From positions 4,985,388 to 5,049,387 of the forward strand of contig AP019702.1 in assembly GCA_006739055.1 (NCBI GenBank): 64,000 nt of DNA, read 5' to 3'. Made by a program: the position numbers and the translations under genes. The notes under the pieces were generated by a model. The model had not been told where the DNA came from. It was given only the letters and a program-made list of their open reading frames with translations, and did no database searches. Origin of the DNA: Allostella vacuolata. Lineage in GTDB: Bacteria; Pseudomonadota; Alphaproteobacteria; ATCC43930; Allostellaceae. Of this stretch, positions 25,493-34,427 are shown one piece after another (positions within the stretch are counted from its first letter, which is position 1; every line of letters begins with the position of its first letter).

Positions 25493-26803
25493 ATGACGGC
25501 CCGGCCCGCGCCTCCGCCGCTCAGCTGGCTGGGGATCGTCCGCCTGGGGCTGGTGCAGGCCGCGCTCGGGGCGATCCTCGTCCTCACCACCTCCACCCTC
25601 AACCGGGTCATGGTGGTGGAGCTGGCGCTGCCGGCGATCCTGCCGGGCGCCCTGGTCGGCTTCCACCACGCGATCCAGGCGGTCCGGCCGCGCCTCGGCC
25701 ATGGCTCGGACGTGGGCGGGCGCCGCACGCCCTGGATCGTCGGCGGCATGGCCGTGCTGGCGACGGGCGGCGTGCTGGCGGCCATCGCCACCGCCTGGAT
25801 GGCGACCGACCGGCTGGCCGGCATCGCCCTGGCGGTCCTCGCCTTCGCCCTGATCGGCCTCGGCGTCGGGTCGGCGGCGACAACGCTGATGGTGCTGCTC
25901 GCCAAGCGGGTCGAGGATGGGCGCCGGGCGGCCGCGGCCGGCATCACCTGGTTCCTGATGATCGCCGGCTTCGCCGGAACGGCGGGGCTGGCCGGGCAGT
26001 TCCTGGACCCCTTCACCCCGGCGCGCCTGGTCCTGGTCACGGCTGCCGTGGCGGCCGCCGCGTTCCTCGTGTCGCTGGCCGCGGTCTGGAAGATCGAGGG
26101 ACCGTCCACGGCCGGTCCGGGCGCGGCCCCGACCGGACATCCCGGGTTCCGCCGCGCCCTGGCTGAGGTCTGGACGGAGCCGCCCGCGCGGCGTTTCGCG
26201 ATCTTCGTCGCGGTCTCGATGCTGGCCTACAGCGCCCAGGACCTGATCCTGGAGCCGTTCGCCGGGATCGTCTTCGGGCTGCCGCCGGGGCAGACCACGA
26301 CCCTGTCCGGCCTGCAGCATGCCGGCGTCCTGGCAGGGGTCGCCCTGGTCGCCGCCGCCGACAGCGCCTTCCGCGGCACGCCGCTGGCCTCGCTGCGCGG
26401 CTGGACGATCGGCGGCTGCATCGCCTCGGCGCTGGCGCTGGCCGGCCTGGCGGCGGGCGGCCTGGCGGGACCCGGCTGGCCGCTCCATGCCAACGTGATC
26501 GCGCTCGGCATCGCCAACGGCGCCTTCGCCATTGCCGCCATCGGCCGGATGATGGGGCTGGCCCATGTCGGCGCGGAACGGCGCGAGGGGGTGCGGATGG
26601 GGCTGTGGGGCGGGGCCCAGGCGATCGCCTTCGGCGCCGGCGGCTTCCTCGGCACGGTCGCGGCCGACCTCGCCCGTCTCTTCCTCGCCGACCCGGGGAC
26701 CGCCTACGGCCTGGTCTTCGCCGCCGAGGCGCTGCTGTTCCTGGCATCCGCCCGGCTCGCGGCGCGGATCGACGGCTCCCCGCCCGCCGGCCGCAGCCCT
26801 TGA
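25493..26803 (+). CDS. PucC-family MFS permease
   Basis: A 436-residue, about twelve-helix protein of the PucC/LhaA (bacteriochlorophyll delivery) branch of the major facilitator fold. Typical features are the N-terminal LGLVQAALGAILVLTTSTLNRVMVVELALPA, GHGSDVGGRRTPWI near residue 75, and YSAQDLILEPFAGIVFGLPPGQTT near 247, which are closely shared with PucC proteins. In phototrophs these proteins help assemble light-harvesting complexes. The neighbours hemA and heme oxygenase fit a tetrapyrrole theme, but no photosynthesis gene lies here. The start is uncertain; no clear ribosome site is seen. Confidence 0.87.
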   Translation: MTARPAPPPLSWLGIVRLGLVQAALGAILVLTTSTLNRVMVVELALPAILPGALVGFHHAIQAVRPRLGHGSDVGGRRTPWIVGGMAVLATGGVLAAIATAWMATDRLAGIALAVLAFALIGLGVGSAATTLMVLLAKRVEDGRRAAAAGITWFLMIAGFAGTAGLAGQFLDPFTPARLVLVTAAVAAAAFLVSLAAVWKIEGPSTAGPGAAPTGHPGFRRALAEVWTEPPARRFAIFVAVSMLAYSAQDLILEPFAGIVFGLPPGQTTTLSGLQHAGVLAGVALVAAADSAFRGTPLASLRGWTIGGCIASALALAGLAAGGLAGPGWPLHANVIALGIANGAFAIAAIGRMMGLAHVGAERREGVRMGLWGGAQAIAFGAGGFLGTVAADLARLFLADPGTAYGLVFAAEALLFLASARLAARIDGSPPAGRSP

Positions 26804-26912
26804 TCCTTGGGGTCCTGCGGCGGCGGGCAACTTCTCGTCACGGATCGGACAGGCCGGACAGCGGGTAGATTCCTGTCCCGTGCAAAATCCGGCAAGGATG
26901 TCAGCGTAACGG

Positions 26913-27572
26913 TCAAGGCGACCTAGCCGTAGCCGACCGCACCGCTTCGGACACCGCGATGTTCAGCCGGAACGCCGCCAGCGCCTCGTCGACCACGGCG
27001 CCGGGATCGGCCATCGCCCGGCCGGCCCGGTCGAGCGCGGCGCGATAGGCCGCCTTGAACGTCTCCGGATCGGGAATGTCCGGGAAGTCGTGGAAGGCCA
27101 GTTCGACGCCGGCCATCCCCGGGTTGCGGCCGACGAGCCGGCCCAGGATCCGGCCGCCGCTGAGGTCTCCCAGGTAGCGGGTATAGGCATGGGCGACCAG
27201 CCGCACCCCGTCGCCCCCGGCCGCCGCCTGCACCCGCTGCCCGTAGGCCACGCCCGCGGGCAGCAGCGGCAAGTCGCCGTCCCAGCCGGGCCCGGCCAGG
27301 GCCGCCAGGTCATCGGCGATCGGTCCGGCGCGATAGAGCTGGGGCAGCACCAGCTCGCGCACGCCGGGCGTGCCGCGGTGTCCCTCCAGCCCGCGCTCCA
27401 GGGCGCGATAGGCCGGCAGCAGGTTGCGCAGGTAGAGGGCATAGCCATGCCGGTCGATCCGGCCGTCCAGGATATCCCGGACGATGCCGCTGCGCTCGGC
27501 CTCGCGATGCACCGCGGCCGTCGCCCGGCGCAGGGCCGCCGCCAGACCGGCCGGCTCAGGGGATGGGCGCAT
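26913..27572 (-). CDS. Biliverdin-producing heme oxygenase
   Basis: A 219-residue all-helical heme oxygenase that opens heme to biliverdin, CO and iron. The proximal ligand is in ATAAVHREAERSG (His22), and the distal glycine-rich helix is YLGDLSGGRILGR near residues 135-147; both are intact. It could serve iron recovery from heme or make biliverdin for a bacteriophytochrome; no phytochrome gene is in the window. It converges with the PucC-family gene (109 bases between them) and is divergent from the lactonase-like gene. Confidence 0.92.
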   Translation of the reverse strand: MRPSPEPAGLAAALRRATAAVHREAERSGIVRDILDGRIDRHGYALYLRNLLPAYRALERGLEGHRGTPGVRELVLPQLYRAGPIADDLAALAGPGWDGDLPLLPAGVAYGQRVQAAAGGDGVRLVAHAYTRYLGDLSGGRILGRLVGRNPGMAGVELAFHDFPDIPDPETFKAAYRAALDRAGRAMADPGAVVDEALAAFRLNIAVSEAVRSATARSP

Positions 27573-27713
27573 CGCAACCTTCGCGGCACGGCATGGGGTG
27601 GCGGGTCGGGCGGATCGGCTTGCCTTCGCGCAAGGGGAGCGACGGACAACGTTCCGACGGCCGTCGCGACACTGTCAAGCCGGCCAACGGCAGGATTGTA
27701 TTATGGTAAGACG

Positions 27714-28583
27714 ATGTGGTCAGATAGCGGCCCTCCCCCGGCCGAGCCCCCACCGATGACCGCATCCGCACCCGAGCCGTTCGAACTGTTCGCGATCCGC
27801 TATGCCAACCATCCCGGCCGCCGGGCGTCGGACAATGCGATCGGCGGCGACCTGCATGAATCCGCCTCCGACCTCGACTATTTCGTCTGGGTCGCGCGGC
27901 GCTCCGACCGCACCTTCGTCATCGACACCGGCTTCGATTCCGGCCAGGCGGCGGCGCGCGGGCGCGACCTGATCCGCACCCCGCGCCAGGGCCTGGCGCT
28001 GCTCGGCATCGACGCCGCACAGGTCGACGAGGTGGTCCTGACCCATCTGCACTACGACCATGCCGGCACCCTGTCGGACTTTCCGCGGGCCTGCTTCCAC
28101 GTGCAGGATTCCGAGGTCGCCTACGCGACCGGTCGCTGCATGTGCCACGGCTTCCTGCGCCACCCCTATCATGTGGAGGATGTGGTCTCGTTCGTCCGCC
28201 ACGTCTATGCCGGGCGGGTGGCGTTCCACGACGGCACGGTGGAGCTGGCCGACGGGCTGACCCTGCACCGGGTCGGCGGCCATACCGGCGGGCTGCAGGT
28301 GGTGCGGGTGTGGACGAAGCGCGGCTGGGTCGTGGTCGCCTCCGACGCCTCGCACCTCTACATGAACAAGGGCCGGCAGGCGCCCTTCCCGGCCGTGCAT
28401 CATGTGGGCGAGATGCTGGAGGCGTTCCGCACCATCGACCGCCTGGCCGCCTCCCCCCGGCACGTCGTGCCGGGCCACGACCCCCTGGTGATGCAGCTCT
28501 ATCCCCCCGTCTCGGCCGAGCTGGCCGGCATCGCCGTCCGCCTCGACGAGATGCCGCGCGACCTGCCGGGGGGCAGCCGATGA
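27714..28583 (+). CDS. Metallo-beta-lactamase-fold hydrolase, N-acyl homoserine lactonase-like
   Basis: A 289-residue dinuclear-zinc hydrolase. The family motif HLHYDH is at residues 111-116, followed by further metal ligands in the HRVGGHTGG segment near 187 and SDASH near 208, with HVVPGHD near 250. Overall layout resembles AHL lactonases (quorum-quenching AiiA/AttM type), but related enzymes open other lactones. ATG 27714 (GGTAAG upstream) is preferred over ATG 27756, which lacks a ribosome site. Its stop overlaps the SDR start (ATGA), so the two form an operon, perhaps lactone hydrolysis followed by alcohol oxidation. Confidence 0.85.
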   Translation: MWSDSGPPPAEPPPMTASAPEPFELFAIRYANHPGRRASDNAIGGDLHESASDLDYFVWVARRSDRTFVIDTGFDSGQAAARGRDLIRTPRQGLALLGIDAAQVDEVVLTHLHYDHAGTLSDFPRACFHVQDSEVAYATGRCMCHGFLRHPYHVEDVVSFVRHVYAGRVAFHDGTVELADGLTLHRVGGHTGGLQVVRVWTKRGWVVVASDASHLYMNKGRQAPFPAVHHVGEMLEAFRTIDRLAASPRHVVPGHDPLVMQLYPPVSAELAGIAVRLDEMPRDLPGGSR

Positions 28584-29392
28584 CGGCCGGCCGGATGCTG
28601 GAGGGACGGATGCTGGAGGGGCGCACCGCGCTGGTGACCGGCTCGGTCGCCGGCCTCGGCCACGCCATGGCGCGCGGCCTGGCCGCCCAGGGTGCCGCCG
28701 TCCTCCTCAACGGTCTGTGCCGGCCGGGCGAGGGCGAGGCGGCGGCGGCGGCGCTGGCGGCGGAGACCGGGGCCGAGGTCGCCTTCGACGGTGCCGACCT
28801 GGCCGATGTCCCCCAGATCGAGGCGATGATGGCCCGCGCCCTCGGGCGCTTCGGGCGCGTCGACATCGTCGTCAACAACGCGGTCATCCGCCACTTCCAG
28901 CCGGTCGAGGCGTTCGCCACGGCCGAATGGGACCGCTCGATCGCCGTCAACCTGTCGGCGGCGTTCCACCTGGTGCGCCTCGCCCTGCCGGGGATGAAGG
29001 CGGGCGGCTGGGGGCGCATCGTCAACCTGTCGTCGATCTATGGGTCGCGCGGGGCTGAGAACCGGATCGACTACGTCACCACCAAGACCGCGCTGATCGG
29101 CATGACCCGGGCGATCGCGGTCGAGACCGCCCGGACCGGGATCACCTGCAACGCGGTCTGCCCGGGCACCGTGCCCTCGCCCGCGATCGTCGAGCGCATC
29201 GCCGCCATCGCCGCGGCCGAGGGCGTGCCGCAGGAAGAGGCCGAGCGCGACTACCTGGCGCCGCGCCACCCGACCGGCCGCTTCGTCGCGCTGGAGAGCG
29301 TGGCGGCGCTGGTGGTGTTCCTGTGCAGCCCCGCCGGGGCCGACATGACCGGCAGCGTGGTGCCGATCGACGGCGGCTGGCTGGCGCGCTGA
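28580..29392 (+). CDS. Short-chain dehydrogenase/reductase
   Basis: A 270-residue SDR. Cofactor motif TGSVAGLG is at residues 20-27, catalytic residues Ser151/152, Tyr165 and Lys169 (YVTTK) are present, and PGTVPSPAI follows the active site. The sequence layout is close to 3-hydroxybutyrate dehydrogenase-like proteins. Two deviations: the NNAG motif reads NNAV, and the N-terminus has an in-frame duplicated MLEGR caused by a 15-base tandem duplication (28592-28620). It is translationally coupled to the lactonase-like gene. Confidence 0.9.
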   Translation: MTAGRMLEGRMLEGRTALVTGSVAGLGHAMARGLAAQGAAVLLNGLCRPGEGEAAAAALAAETGAEVAFDGADLADVPQIEAMMARALGRFGRVDIVVNNAVIRHFQPVEAFATAEWDRSIAVNLSAAFHLVRLALPGMKAGGWGRIVNLSSIYGSRGAENRIDYVTTKTALIGMTRAIAVETARTGITCNAVCPGTVPSPAIVERIAAIAAAEGVPQEEAERDYLAPRHPTGRFVALESVAALVVFLCSPAGADMTGSVVPIDGGWLAR

Positions 29393-29439
29393 GGCGGCGG
29401 CCCGCCTGTCAAACCGCCGCCCGTCATACCGTCAGCCCG

Positions 29440-30774
29440 TCACCCGTGGGCGGCGAGGCGGATCACCTGGGCCGCATCCGCCGCCCCCTCGATCGCCCAG
29501 AGCGCGGCGATCAGCGGCTCCGGGTCGAAGCCGGGGCAGCCATGGGCGGCCAGCGCCCGGAACTTCGCCTCCAGCTCGGCGTCGCTCAGCGGACGGGCGG
29601 CGCTGCCGCGGGCGGCGGCAACTTCCTGGACGATCGTCTCGCCGGATGCCAGCACGACCTCCAGGCGGGCGCCCTCGACCGGGATGCCCGGCGCGTCGCG
29701 CACCTCGACCTTGGCCCGCAGCGCCAGCACGTCGGTGGCGCCGACCCGGGCGTCGGAGAATTCCGCCACCCCGGCCCGGCCGTCGAGGAGCGCCACCGCG
29801 ACCGCGTGCTGGGCACTCACCTGCGCCTCGCGCCCGGTCGCGACCGCCGGACGGTCGGCGCGCTCGCGCAGCAGCGGGTGGCCGCTGACCGTGATCGACC
29901 GGATCGCGTCGGGCGCCAGCGGGCGGACGGCCCGCAGGTCGAGGCAGGCATCGATCACCGAGTTGAGGACGACGCCGCAGGGATAGGGCTTGCAGTTGTT
30001 CTTGGGCATCTCCCAGTCCGTGCCCAGCCCGTCGGTGACGCGGGCCAGGTCCGGGTCGCGGCCCGTCACCGTCAGGAAGCCGCGCGGGCCCTCCAGCGGC
30101 CGCTCCGGCCCCTCGACGCCGTCCCGGGCCAGGAGCGCCGCCAGCAGCCCGCCGCGGGCCGACTGGCCGACGCCGATGCTCTTGGCCATGGTCCCCAGCG
30201 TCTCGACCAGGCCCGAGGACTGGGCCGAGGCGTTGCCGAGCGCCCACAGCATGCGCTCCTCGTCCAGCCCCAGCACGTGGCCCACGGCCGCCGCCGCGCC
30301 GAACACGCCGCAGGTGGACGTGATGTGCCAGCCGCGCTGGTAGTGGTAGGGCGAGAGGGCGTTGCCCAGCCGGCATTCGACCTCCACCCCCAGGACGAAG
30401 GCATGGAGCAGGCGGGCGCCGGTCATCGGCACCCGCTCGGCCCAGGCGAACAGGGCCGGGGCGACCGGGGCCGAGGGGTGGATGATCGTCTCCGGGTGGG
30501 TGTCGTCGAAATCGAAGACGTTGCCGGCGAGCGCGTTGAGGAAGGCGGCGGTCAGGCAGTCGACCCGCTCGCGCCGGCCGATCACGGTCGCCTCGGCCGG
30601 GCCCGAGAACGGCGCCAGCGTCGCCGCCGCCCGCCGGCTGGCCGCATCGCCGGATCCCCCCAGCGCGGTGCCGACGACGTTGAGCAGCGACCGGCGGGCC
30701 TCGTGGCGGGCCGCCTCCGGCACCTCCTCCCAACGGGACTGGACGACGAACTGGGCGAGACGGCGGGAGGTCAT
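29440..30774 (-). CDS. MmgE/PrpD family protein
   Basis: A 444-residue member of the 2-methylcitrate dehydratase/cis-aconitate decarboxylase superfamily. Family segments seen are the N-terminal ARHEARRSLLNVVGTALGGS, the NVFDFDDTHPETIIHPSAPVAPAL active-site region near residues 80-105, and KSIGVGQSARGGLLAALLA near 188. It probably dehydrates or decarboxylates a tricarboxylate-like acid. The gene is divergent from a DctP-type binding protein and an isocitrate-lyase-superfamily enzyme, with a GntR-type operator between, which suggests one inducible pathway for a branched carboxylic acid. Confidence 0.92.
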   Translation of the reverse strand: MTSRRLAQFVVQSRWEEVPEAARHEARRSLLNVVGTALGGSGDAASRRAAATLAPFSGPAEATVIGRRERVDCLTAAFLNALAGNVFDFDDTHPETIIHPSAPVAPALFAWAERVPMTGARLLHAFVLGVEVECRLGNALSPYHYQRGWHITSTCGVFGAAAAVGHVLGLDEERMLWALGNASAQSSGLVETLGTMAKSIGVGQSARGGLLAALLARDGVEGPERPLEGPRGFLTVTGRDPDLARVTDGLGTDWEMPKNNCKPYPCGVVLNSVIDACLDLRAVRPLAPDAIRSITVSGHPLLRERADRPAVATGREAQVSAQHAVAVALLDGRAGVAEFSDARVGATDVLALRAKVEVRDAPGIPVEGARLEVVLASGETIVQEVAAARGSAARPLSDAELEAKFRALAAHGCPGFDPEPLIAALWAIEGAADAAQVIRLAAHG

Positions 30775-30815
30775 GGGCGAGGCTCTTTCGGTCCGGCGGC
30801 GGGACGATCGTAATA

Positions 30816-30826
30816 TTGTATGACAA
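30816..30826. promoter_or_regulatory. Candidate GntR/FadR-type operator
   Basis: TTGTATGACAA is a perfect palindrome around a three-base centre and fits the TNGTNNNACNA consensus of FCD-type GntR regulators. It lies in the AT-rich part of the divergent gap between the MmgE/PrpD and DctP genes, 42 bases before the former. No GntR gene is present within the window. Confidence 0.6.
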
Positions 30827-30934
30827 GAAGAAGGGCACGCTCAATCTTCCGGGGCGGCCGCCCACCATTTGACGGCCGCGCCGCCGGCCAATAGGGTCGC
30901 CCGGCGGGCAGGGCAACGAAAGCGGAAGACATTC

Positions 30935-31909
30935 ATGCGATTGGCCGCCACCTTCGCCGCTGCGCTCGTCCTGGCCCTGCTGGCGGTGCCGTCGGCCGAT
31001 GCCCGTTCCCGCTACGTCCTGGCCTCGGCCCTGCCCAACAGCGGCCTCACCCGGATCTTCCTCGACACCTTCCTGGCCGAGATGCGCCAGCGCGCGCCGG
31101 CCGTCACCATCGACCTCGCCCTGGACGGCCGGCTCGGCGGCGAGGCGGAACTGGTCGACCAGCTGAAGGCGGGCGAGCACGAGCTGCATCTGGGCGTGCT
31201 GCACAGCGCCATCCACTACCCCGAGCTGGACGCGACCCTCGTCCCCTACCTCTTCCCGGACTATCCGTCGGTCGAGCGCTTCCTGGCGGGGCCGGTCGGC
31301 CGGCGCATGGGCGACGCCCTGGCGCGCCGGGGCCATGCGGTGGCGCTCGGCACCTGGGACATGGGCCAGCGCTGGACCACGTCGGCCAAGCGGTTCGAGA
31401 CGGTGGAGGAGCTGCACGACATCAAGATCCGCATGCCGGAGATCCCGCTCTGGATCAAGGTGTGGGGCGGGATGGGCGCGGCCGTGGCGCCGATCGCAGC
31501 GCCCGAAGTGCCGGCGGCGTTGCGCGCGGGCACGGTCGATGCCCAGGAGAACGTGCTGTCGAACATCCTCGGCCGCCGCATGTACGAGACGCAGGCCTTC
31601 CTGATCGAGACCGCGCACCAGCAGGCCTACGTCTCGGTGCTGGCCCACAAGGGCTTCTGGCAGAAGCTGCCGCCGGACCTGCGGCGGCAGATGCAGGAGG
31701 CCGTCGACCGGGCGACCGATGCCGCCACCGACGGCGTGCGCGCGGAGAACGCGGCCATCCTGGAGCGGCTGTCGGCCGCCGGGATGACCCGGGTGCAGCC
31801 CGCCCCCGGCTTTCGCCGCAAGGCCCAGCTGGTGATCGAAAAGGCCGCCCGGGATACGCTGGCGCCTGGCATCTACGAGGCCGCCCTGGCGGCGATCGAA
31901 GGCCGTTGA
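30935..31909 (+). CDS. TRAP-type substrate-binding protein (DctP-like)
   Basis: A 324-residue periplasmic binding protein with a signal peptide (about 1-23, ending ADA). The DctP fold is recognisable from LDGRLGGEAELVDQLKAGEHELHLG near residue 65, the ligand-binding segment KIRMPEIPLWIKVWGGMGA near 165 and GTVDAQENVLSNIL near 200. No DctQ or DctM permease gene is nearby, so it must use a permease encoded elsewhere. It is followed 19 bases later by the isocitrate-lyase-like gene. Likely ligand: a di- or branched carboxylate, by context. Confidence 0.88.
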   Translation: MRLAATFAAALVLALLAVPSADARSRYVLASALPNSGLTRIFLDTFLAEMRQRAPAVTIDLALDGRLGGEAELVDQLKAGEHELHLGVLHSAIHYPELDATLVPYLFPDYPSVERFLAGPVGRRMGDALARRGHAVALGTWDMGQRWTTSAKRFETVEELHDIKIRMPEIPLWIKVWGGMGAAVAPIAAPEVPAALRAGTVDAQENVLSNILGRRMYETQAFLIETAHQQAYVSVLAHKGFWQKLPPDLRRQMQEAVDRATDAATDGVRAENAAILERLSAAGMTRVQPAPGFRRKAQLVIEKAARDTLAPGIYEAALAAIEGR

Positions 31910-31928
31910 GAAACGAGAGGAAGCGCCC

Positions 31929-32813
31929 ATGAACGAACCCGTCACCGCCGCCCGCAAGCGGGCGGCCCTGGCCCGGCAGATCCGCGACGGCCGCTTCGTC
32001 GTCGCCCCCGGCATCTTCGACATGATCTCGGCCCGGATGGCCGACCGGATGGGCTTCGACTGCCTCTACATGACCGGCTTCGGCACCGTCGCCTCGATGC
32101 TGGGCCTGCCCGATGCCGGCATCGCCACCTACAGCCAGATGGTGGAGCGCGTCGCCCGCTTCGCCGACGGCACCCGGACGCCGATCGTGGCCGACGCCGA
32201 CACCGGCTATGGCGGGCTGCTGAACGTCGCCCACGCCGTGCGCGGCTACGAGGCGGCGGGGGCGGCCGGCATCCAGATCGAGGACCAGGAGTTCCCCAAG
32301 AAGTGCGGCCACACGCCGGGACGCCGGGTGATCCCGATGGCCGACATGGTGCGCAAGATCCAGGTCGCAGCGGATGCCCGCAGCGACGCCGACTTCCTGA
32401 TCGTCGCCCGCACCGACGCGCGCACCACGCTCGGCCTCGACGAGGCGCTGCGCCGGGCCGAGGCGTATCGCGCGGCCGGGGCCGACATCCTGTTCGTCGA
32501 ATCGCCCGAGAGCGAGGCCGAGATGGAGGCGATCGGCACCCGCATCGACGCACCCCTGCTGGCCAACCTGGTCGAGGGCGGGCGCACGCCCATGCTGACG
32601 CCCGAGCGGCTGGACCAGATCGGCTACGGCATGGCGATCTATCCGGGCTCGGGCTTCCTTGCCATGGCGGCCGCGCTGGACGGGGTCTACGGCGCGATCA
32701 AGGCGACCGGGACCACCAATGGAACCAGCGTCCCGATCTATCCCTTCGCCGAGATGACCCGCCTGATGGGGTTCGAGGAGGTCTGGGCCTTCGAGCGCAA
32801 GTGGGCGGAGTAG
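31929..32813 (+). CDS. Isocitrate lyase/PEP mutase superfamily enzyme
   Basis: A 294-residue Mg-dependent C-C lyase of the methylisocitrate-lyase/dimethylmalate-lyase branch. The metal-binding VADADTGYGG (residues 87-96) and active-site loop KKCGH (124-128) are intact, so lyase rather than mutase activity is expected. Possible substrates are 2-methylisocitrate, 2,3-dimethylmalate or oxaloacetate; with the neighbouring MmgE/PrpD dehydratase a methylcitrate-like route for a branched acid is attractive. A GAGGAAG site precedes the ATG. Confidence 0.9.
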   Translation: MNEPVTAARKRAALARQIRDGRFVVAPGIFDMISARMADRMGFDCLYMTGFGTVASMLGLPDAGIATYSQMVERVARFADGTRTPIVADADTGYGGLLNVAHAVRGYEAAGAAGIQIEDQEFPKKCGHTPGRRVIPMADMVRKIQVAADARSDADFLIVARTDARTTLGLDEALRRAEAYRAAGADILFVESPESEAEMEAIGTRIDAPLLANLVEGGRTPMLTPERLDQIGYGMAIYPGSGFLAMAAALDGVYGAIKATGTTNGTSVPIYPFAEMTRLMGFEEVWAFERKWAE

Positions 32814-32838
32814 CCGCAGGCGATCGCGCGACATTTGC

Positions 32839-32867
32839 TTGAAGCGATGCCGGTGGGCGCTTACCTA
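32839..32867 (+). promoter_or_regulatory. Sigma-70 promoter of the def-fmt-truA operon
   Basis: TTGAAG (32839-32844), a 17-base spacer and TACCTA (32862-32867), ending 40 bases before the def start. Both hexamers match the consensus partly and the spacing is ideal. It is the best housekeeping promoter in this gap. Confidence 0.5.
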
Positions 32868-32907
32868 ACCGGCTTCGAACCATTCTAAAGCGCGAGACCA
32901 CGAGGAC

Positions 32908-33420
32908 ATGGCGACCCTACCTATCCTCGTCGCCCCCGACCCACGCCTCAAGCTCAAGGCGAAGCCGGTCGAGCAGGTCGACGAGACCATTCGCAGCCTG
33001 CTCGACGACATGCTCGAGACGATGTACGCCGCCCCCGGGATCGGCCTTGCCGCCCCGCAGGTCGGCGTGTCGCAGCGCATGCTGGTGCTCGACCTCGCCC
33101 GCGAGGGCGAGCCGCGCACGCCGATGAAGGTGATCAACCCCGAGATCGTCTGGGCGTCCGACGAGGATGCCGAGCACAATGAGGGCTGCCTGTCGGTGCC
33201 GGAGCACTATGCCGACGTCGTCCGCCCGGCCGAGGTCAAGGTGCGCTACCTGGACGAGACCGGGGCCCGGCAGGAGGTGCACGCCAGCGGCCTGCTCTCC
33301 ACCTGCCTGCAGCACGAGATGGACCATCTGGACGGCATCCTCTTCCTCGATCATATCTCGGCACTGCGCCGGAACATGATCCTGCGCAAGCTGACCAAGG
33401 CCCGCCGCAGCACCGACTGA
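32908..33420 (+). CDS. def: Peptide deformylase
   Basis: A 170-residue metalloenzyme that removes the N-formyl group from nascent proteins. The three family motifs are present: [10 protein letters not shown] (residues 45-54), EGCLSVPE (92-99, metal-binding Cys) and HEMDHLDG (about 133-140, HExxH-type metal site). It is the first gene of def-fmt-truA; fmt starts 37 bases after its stop, coupling deformylation and formylation functions as in most bacteria. Confidence 0.97.
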   Translation: MATLPILVAPDPRLKLKAKPVEQVDETIRSLLDDMLETMYAAPGIGLAAPQVGVSQRMLVLDLAREGEPRTPMKVINPEIVWASDEDAEHNEGCLSVPEHYADVVRPAEVKVRYLDETGARQEVHASGLLSTCLQHEMDHLDGILFLDHISALRRNMILRKLTKARRSTD

Positions 33421-33457
33421 CCGGCGGGCCGCCCGAGGAACCGGCCGAGGAAGCACC

Positions 33458-34426
33458 ATGACGGGGGACCCAGCGGCGGGCGCGGCCCGGCTGCGCCTGA
33501 TATTCATGGGATCGCCCGTCTTCTCGGTGGCGATCCTGGACGCGCTGGTGGCCGCCGGCCACGAGATGGTCGCGTGCTATGCGCAGCCGCCCAAGCCGTC
33601 CGGCCGCGGCCACCGGGTCCAGCCATGCCCGGTCCATGCCCATGCGGAGGCGCTCGGCATCCCGGTGCGGACGCCGCGCAGCCTGCGCACCGCCGAAGCC
33701 CAGGCCGAATTCGCCGCCTTCGGTGCCGACGCGGCGGTCGTCGCGGCCTACGGGCTGATCCTGCCCCGCCCCGTGCTGGCCGCCCCGCGGCTCGGCTGCA
33801 TCAACGTCCATGCCTCCCTGCTGCCGCGCTGGCGGGGGGCGGCCCCCATCCAGCGCGCCATCCTGGCCGGCGACGCGGAGACCGGCGTCACCATCATGCA
33901 GATGGACGAGGGGCTGGATACCGGGGGGATGCTGCTGGCCGGCCGGGTGGCGATCGATCCCGCCATGACCGCCGCCCGCCTGCATGACCGGCTGGCCGAA
34001 CTGGGCGCCCGGCTGGTCGTCGAGGCGCTGGACGGGGTCGCCCGCGGCGGCCTTCGCCCGGTGCCGCAGCCGGCCGAAGGGGTCACCTACGCCGCCAAGC
34101 TCGACCGGGCCGAGGCCAGGATCGACTGGCGCCAGGATGCCGTCGCCGTCGACCGGCAGGTCCGCGCCCTCAACCCCTGGCCCGGCACCTGGTTCGCGAT
34201 CGGCGCGGAGCGCATCCGGGTCCTGGCCGGGGAGATCGCGGACGGCCATGGCGAACCCGGCACCGTGCTGGACGACCGCCTCACGGTGGCCTGTGGCCGG
34301 GGCGCCTATCGGCCGACCCGGGTCCAGCGGGCCGGTCGCGCCGCCGCCGACGCCCAGGCGCTGCTGCGCGGCTTCGCCATCCCGCCCGGGACGCGACTGT
34401 GCCCGGTCGCGGATCCCGCCGCCTGA
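33458..34426 (+). CDS. fmt: Methionyl-tRNA formyltransferase
   Basis: A 322-residue enzyme that formylates Met-tRNAfMet using 10-formyltetrahydrofolate. Visible are the N-terminal [17 protein letters not shown], the folate/catalytic segment [20 protein letters not shown] near residues 108-127 and the following [14 protein letters not shown]; the C-terminal tRNA-binding domain covers about 205-310. It lies between def and truA, one base before the truA start codon. Confidence 0.97.
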   Translation: MTGDPAAGAARLRLIFMGSPVFSVAILDALVAAGHEMVACYAQPPKPSGRGHRVQPCPVHAHAEALGIPVRTPRSLRTAEAQAEFAAFGADAAVVAAYGLILPRPVLAAPRLGCINVHASLLPRWRGAAPIQRAILAGDAETGVTIMQMDEGLDTGGMLLAGRVAIDPAMTAARLHDRLAELGARLVVEALDGVARGGLRPVPQPAEGVTYAAKLDRAEARIDWRQDAVAVDRQVRALNPWPGTWFAIGAERIRVLAGEIADGHGEPGTVLDDRLTVACGRGAYRPTRVQRAGRAAADAQALLRGFAIPPGTRLCPVADPAA

Positions 34427-34427
34427 C

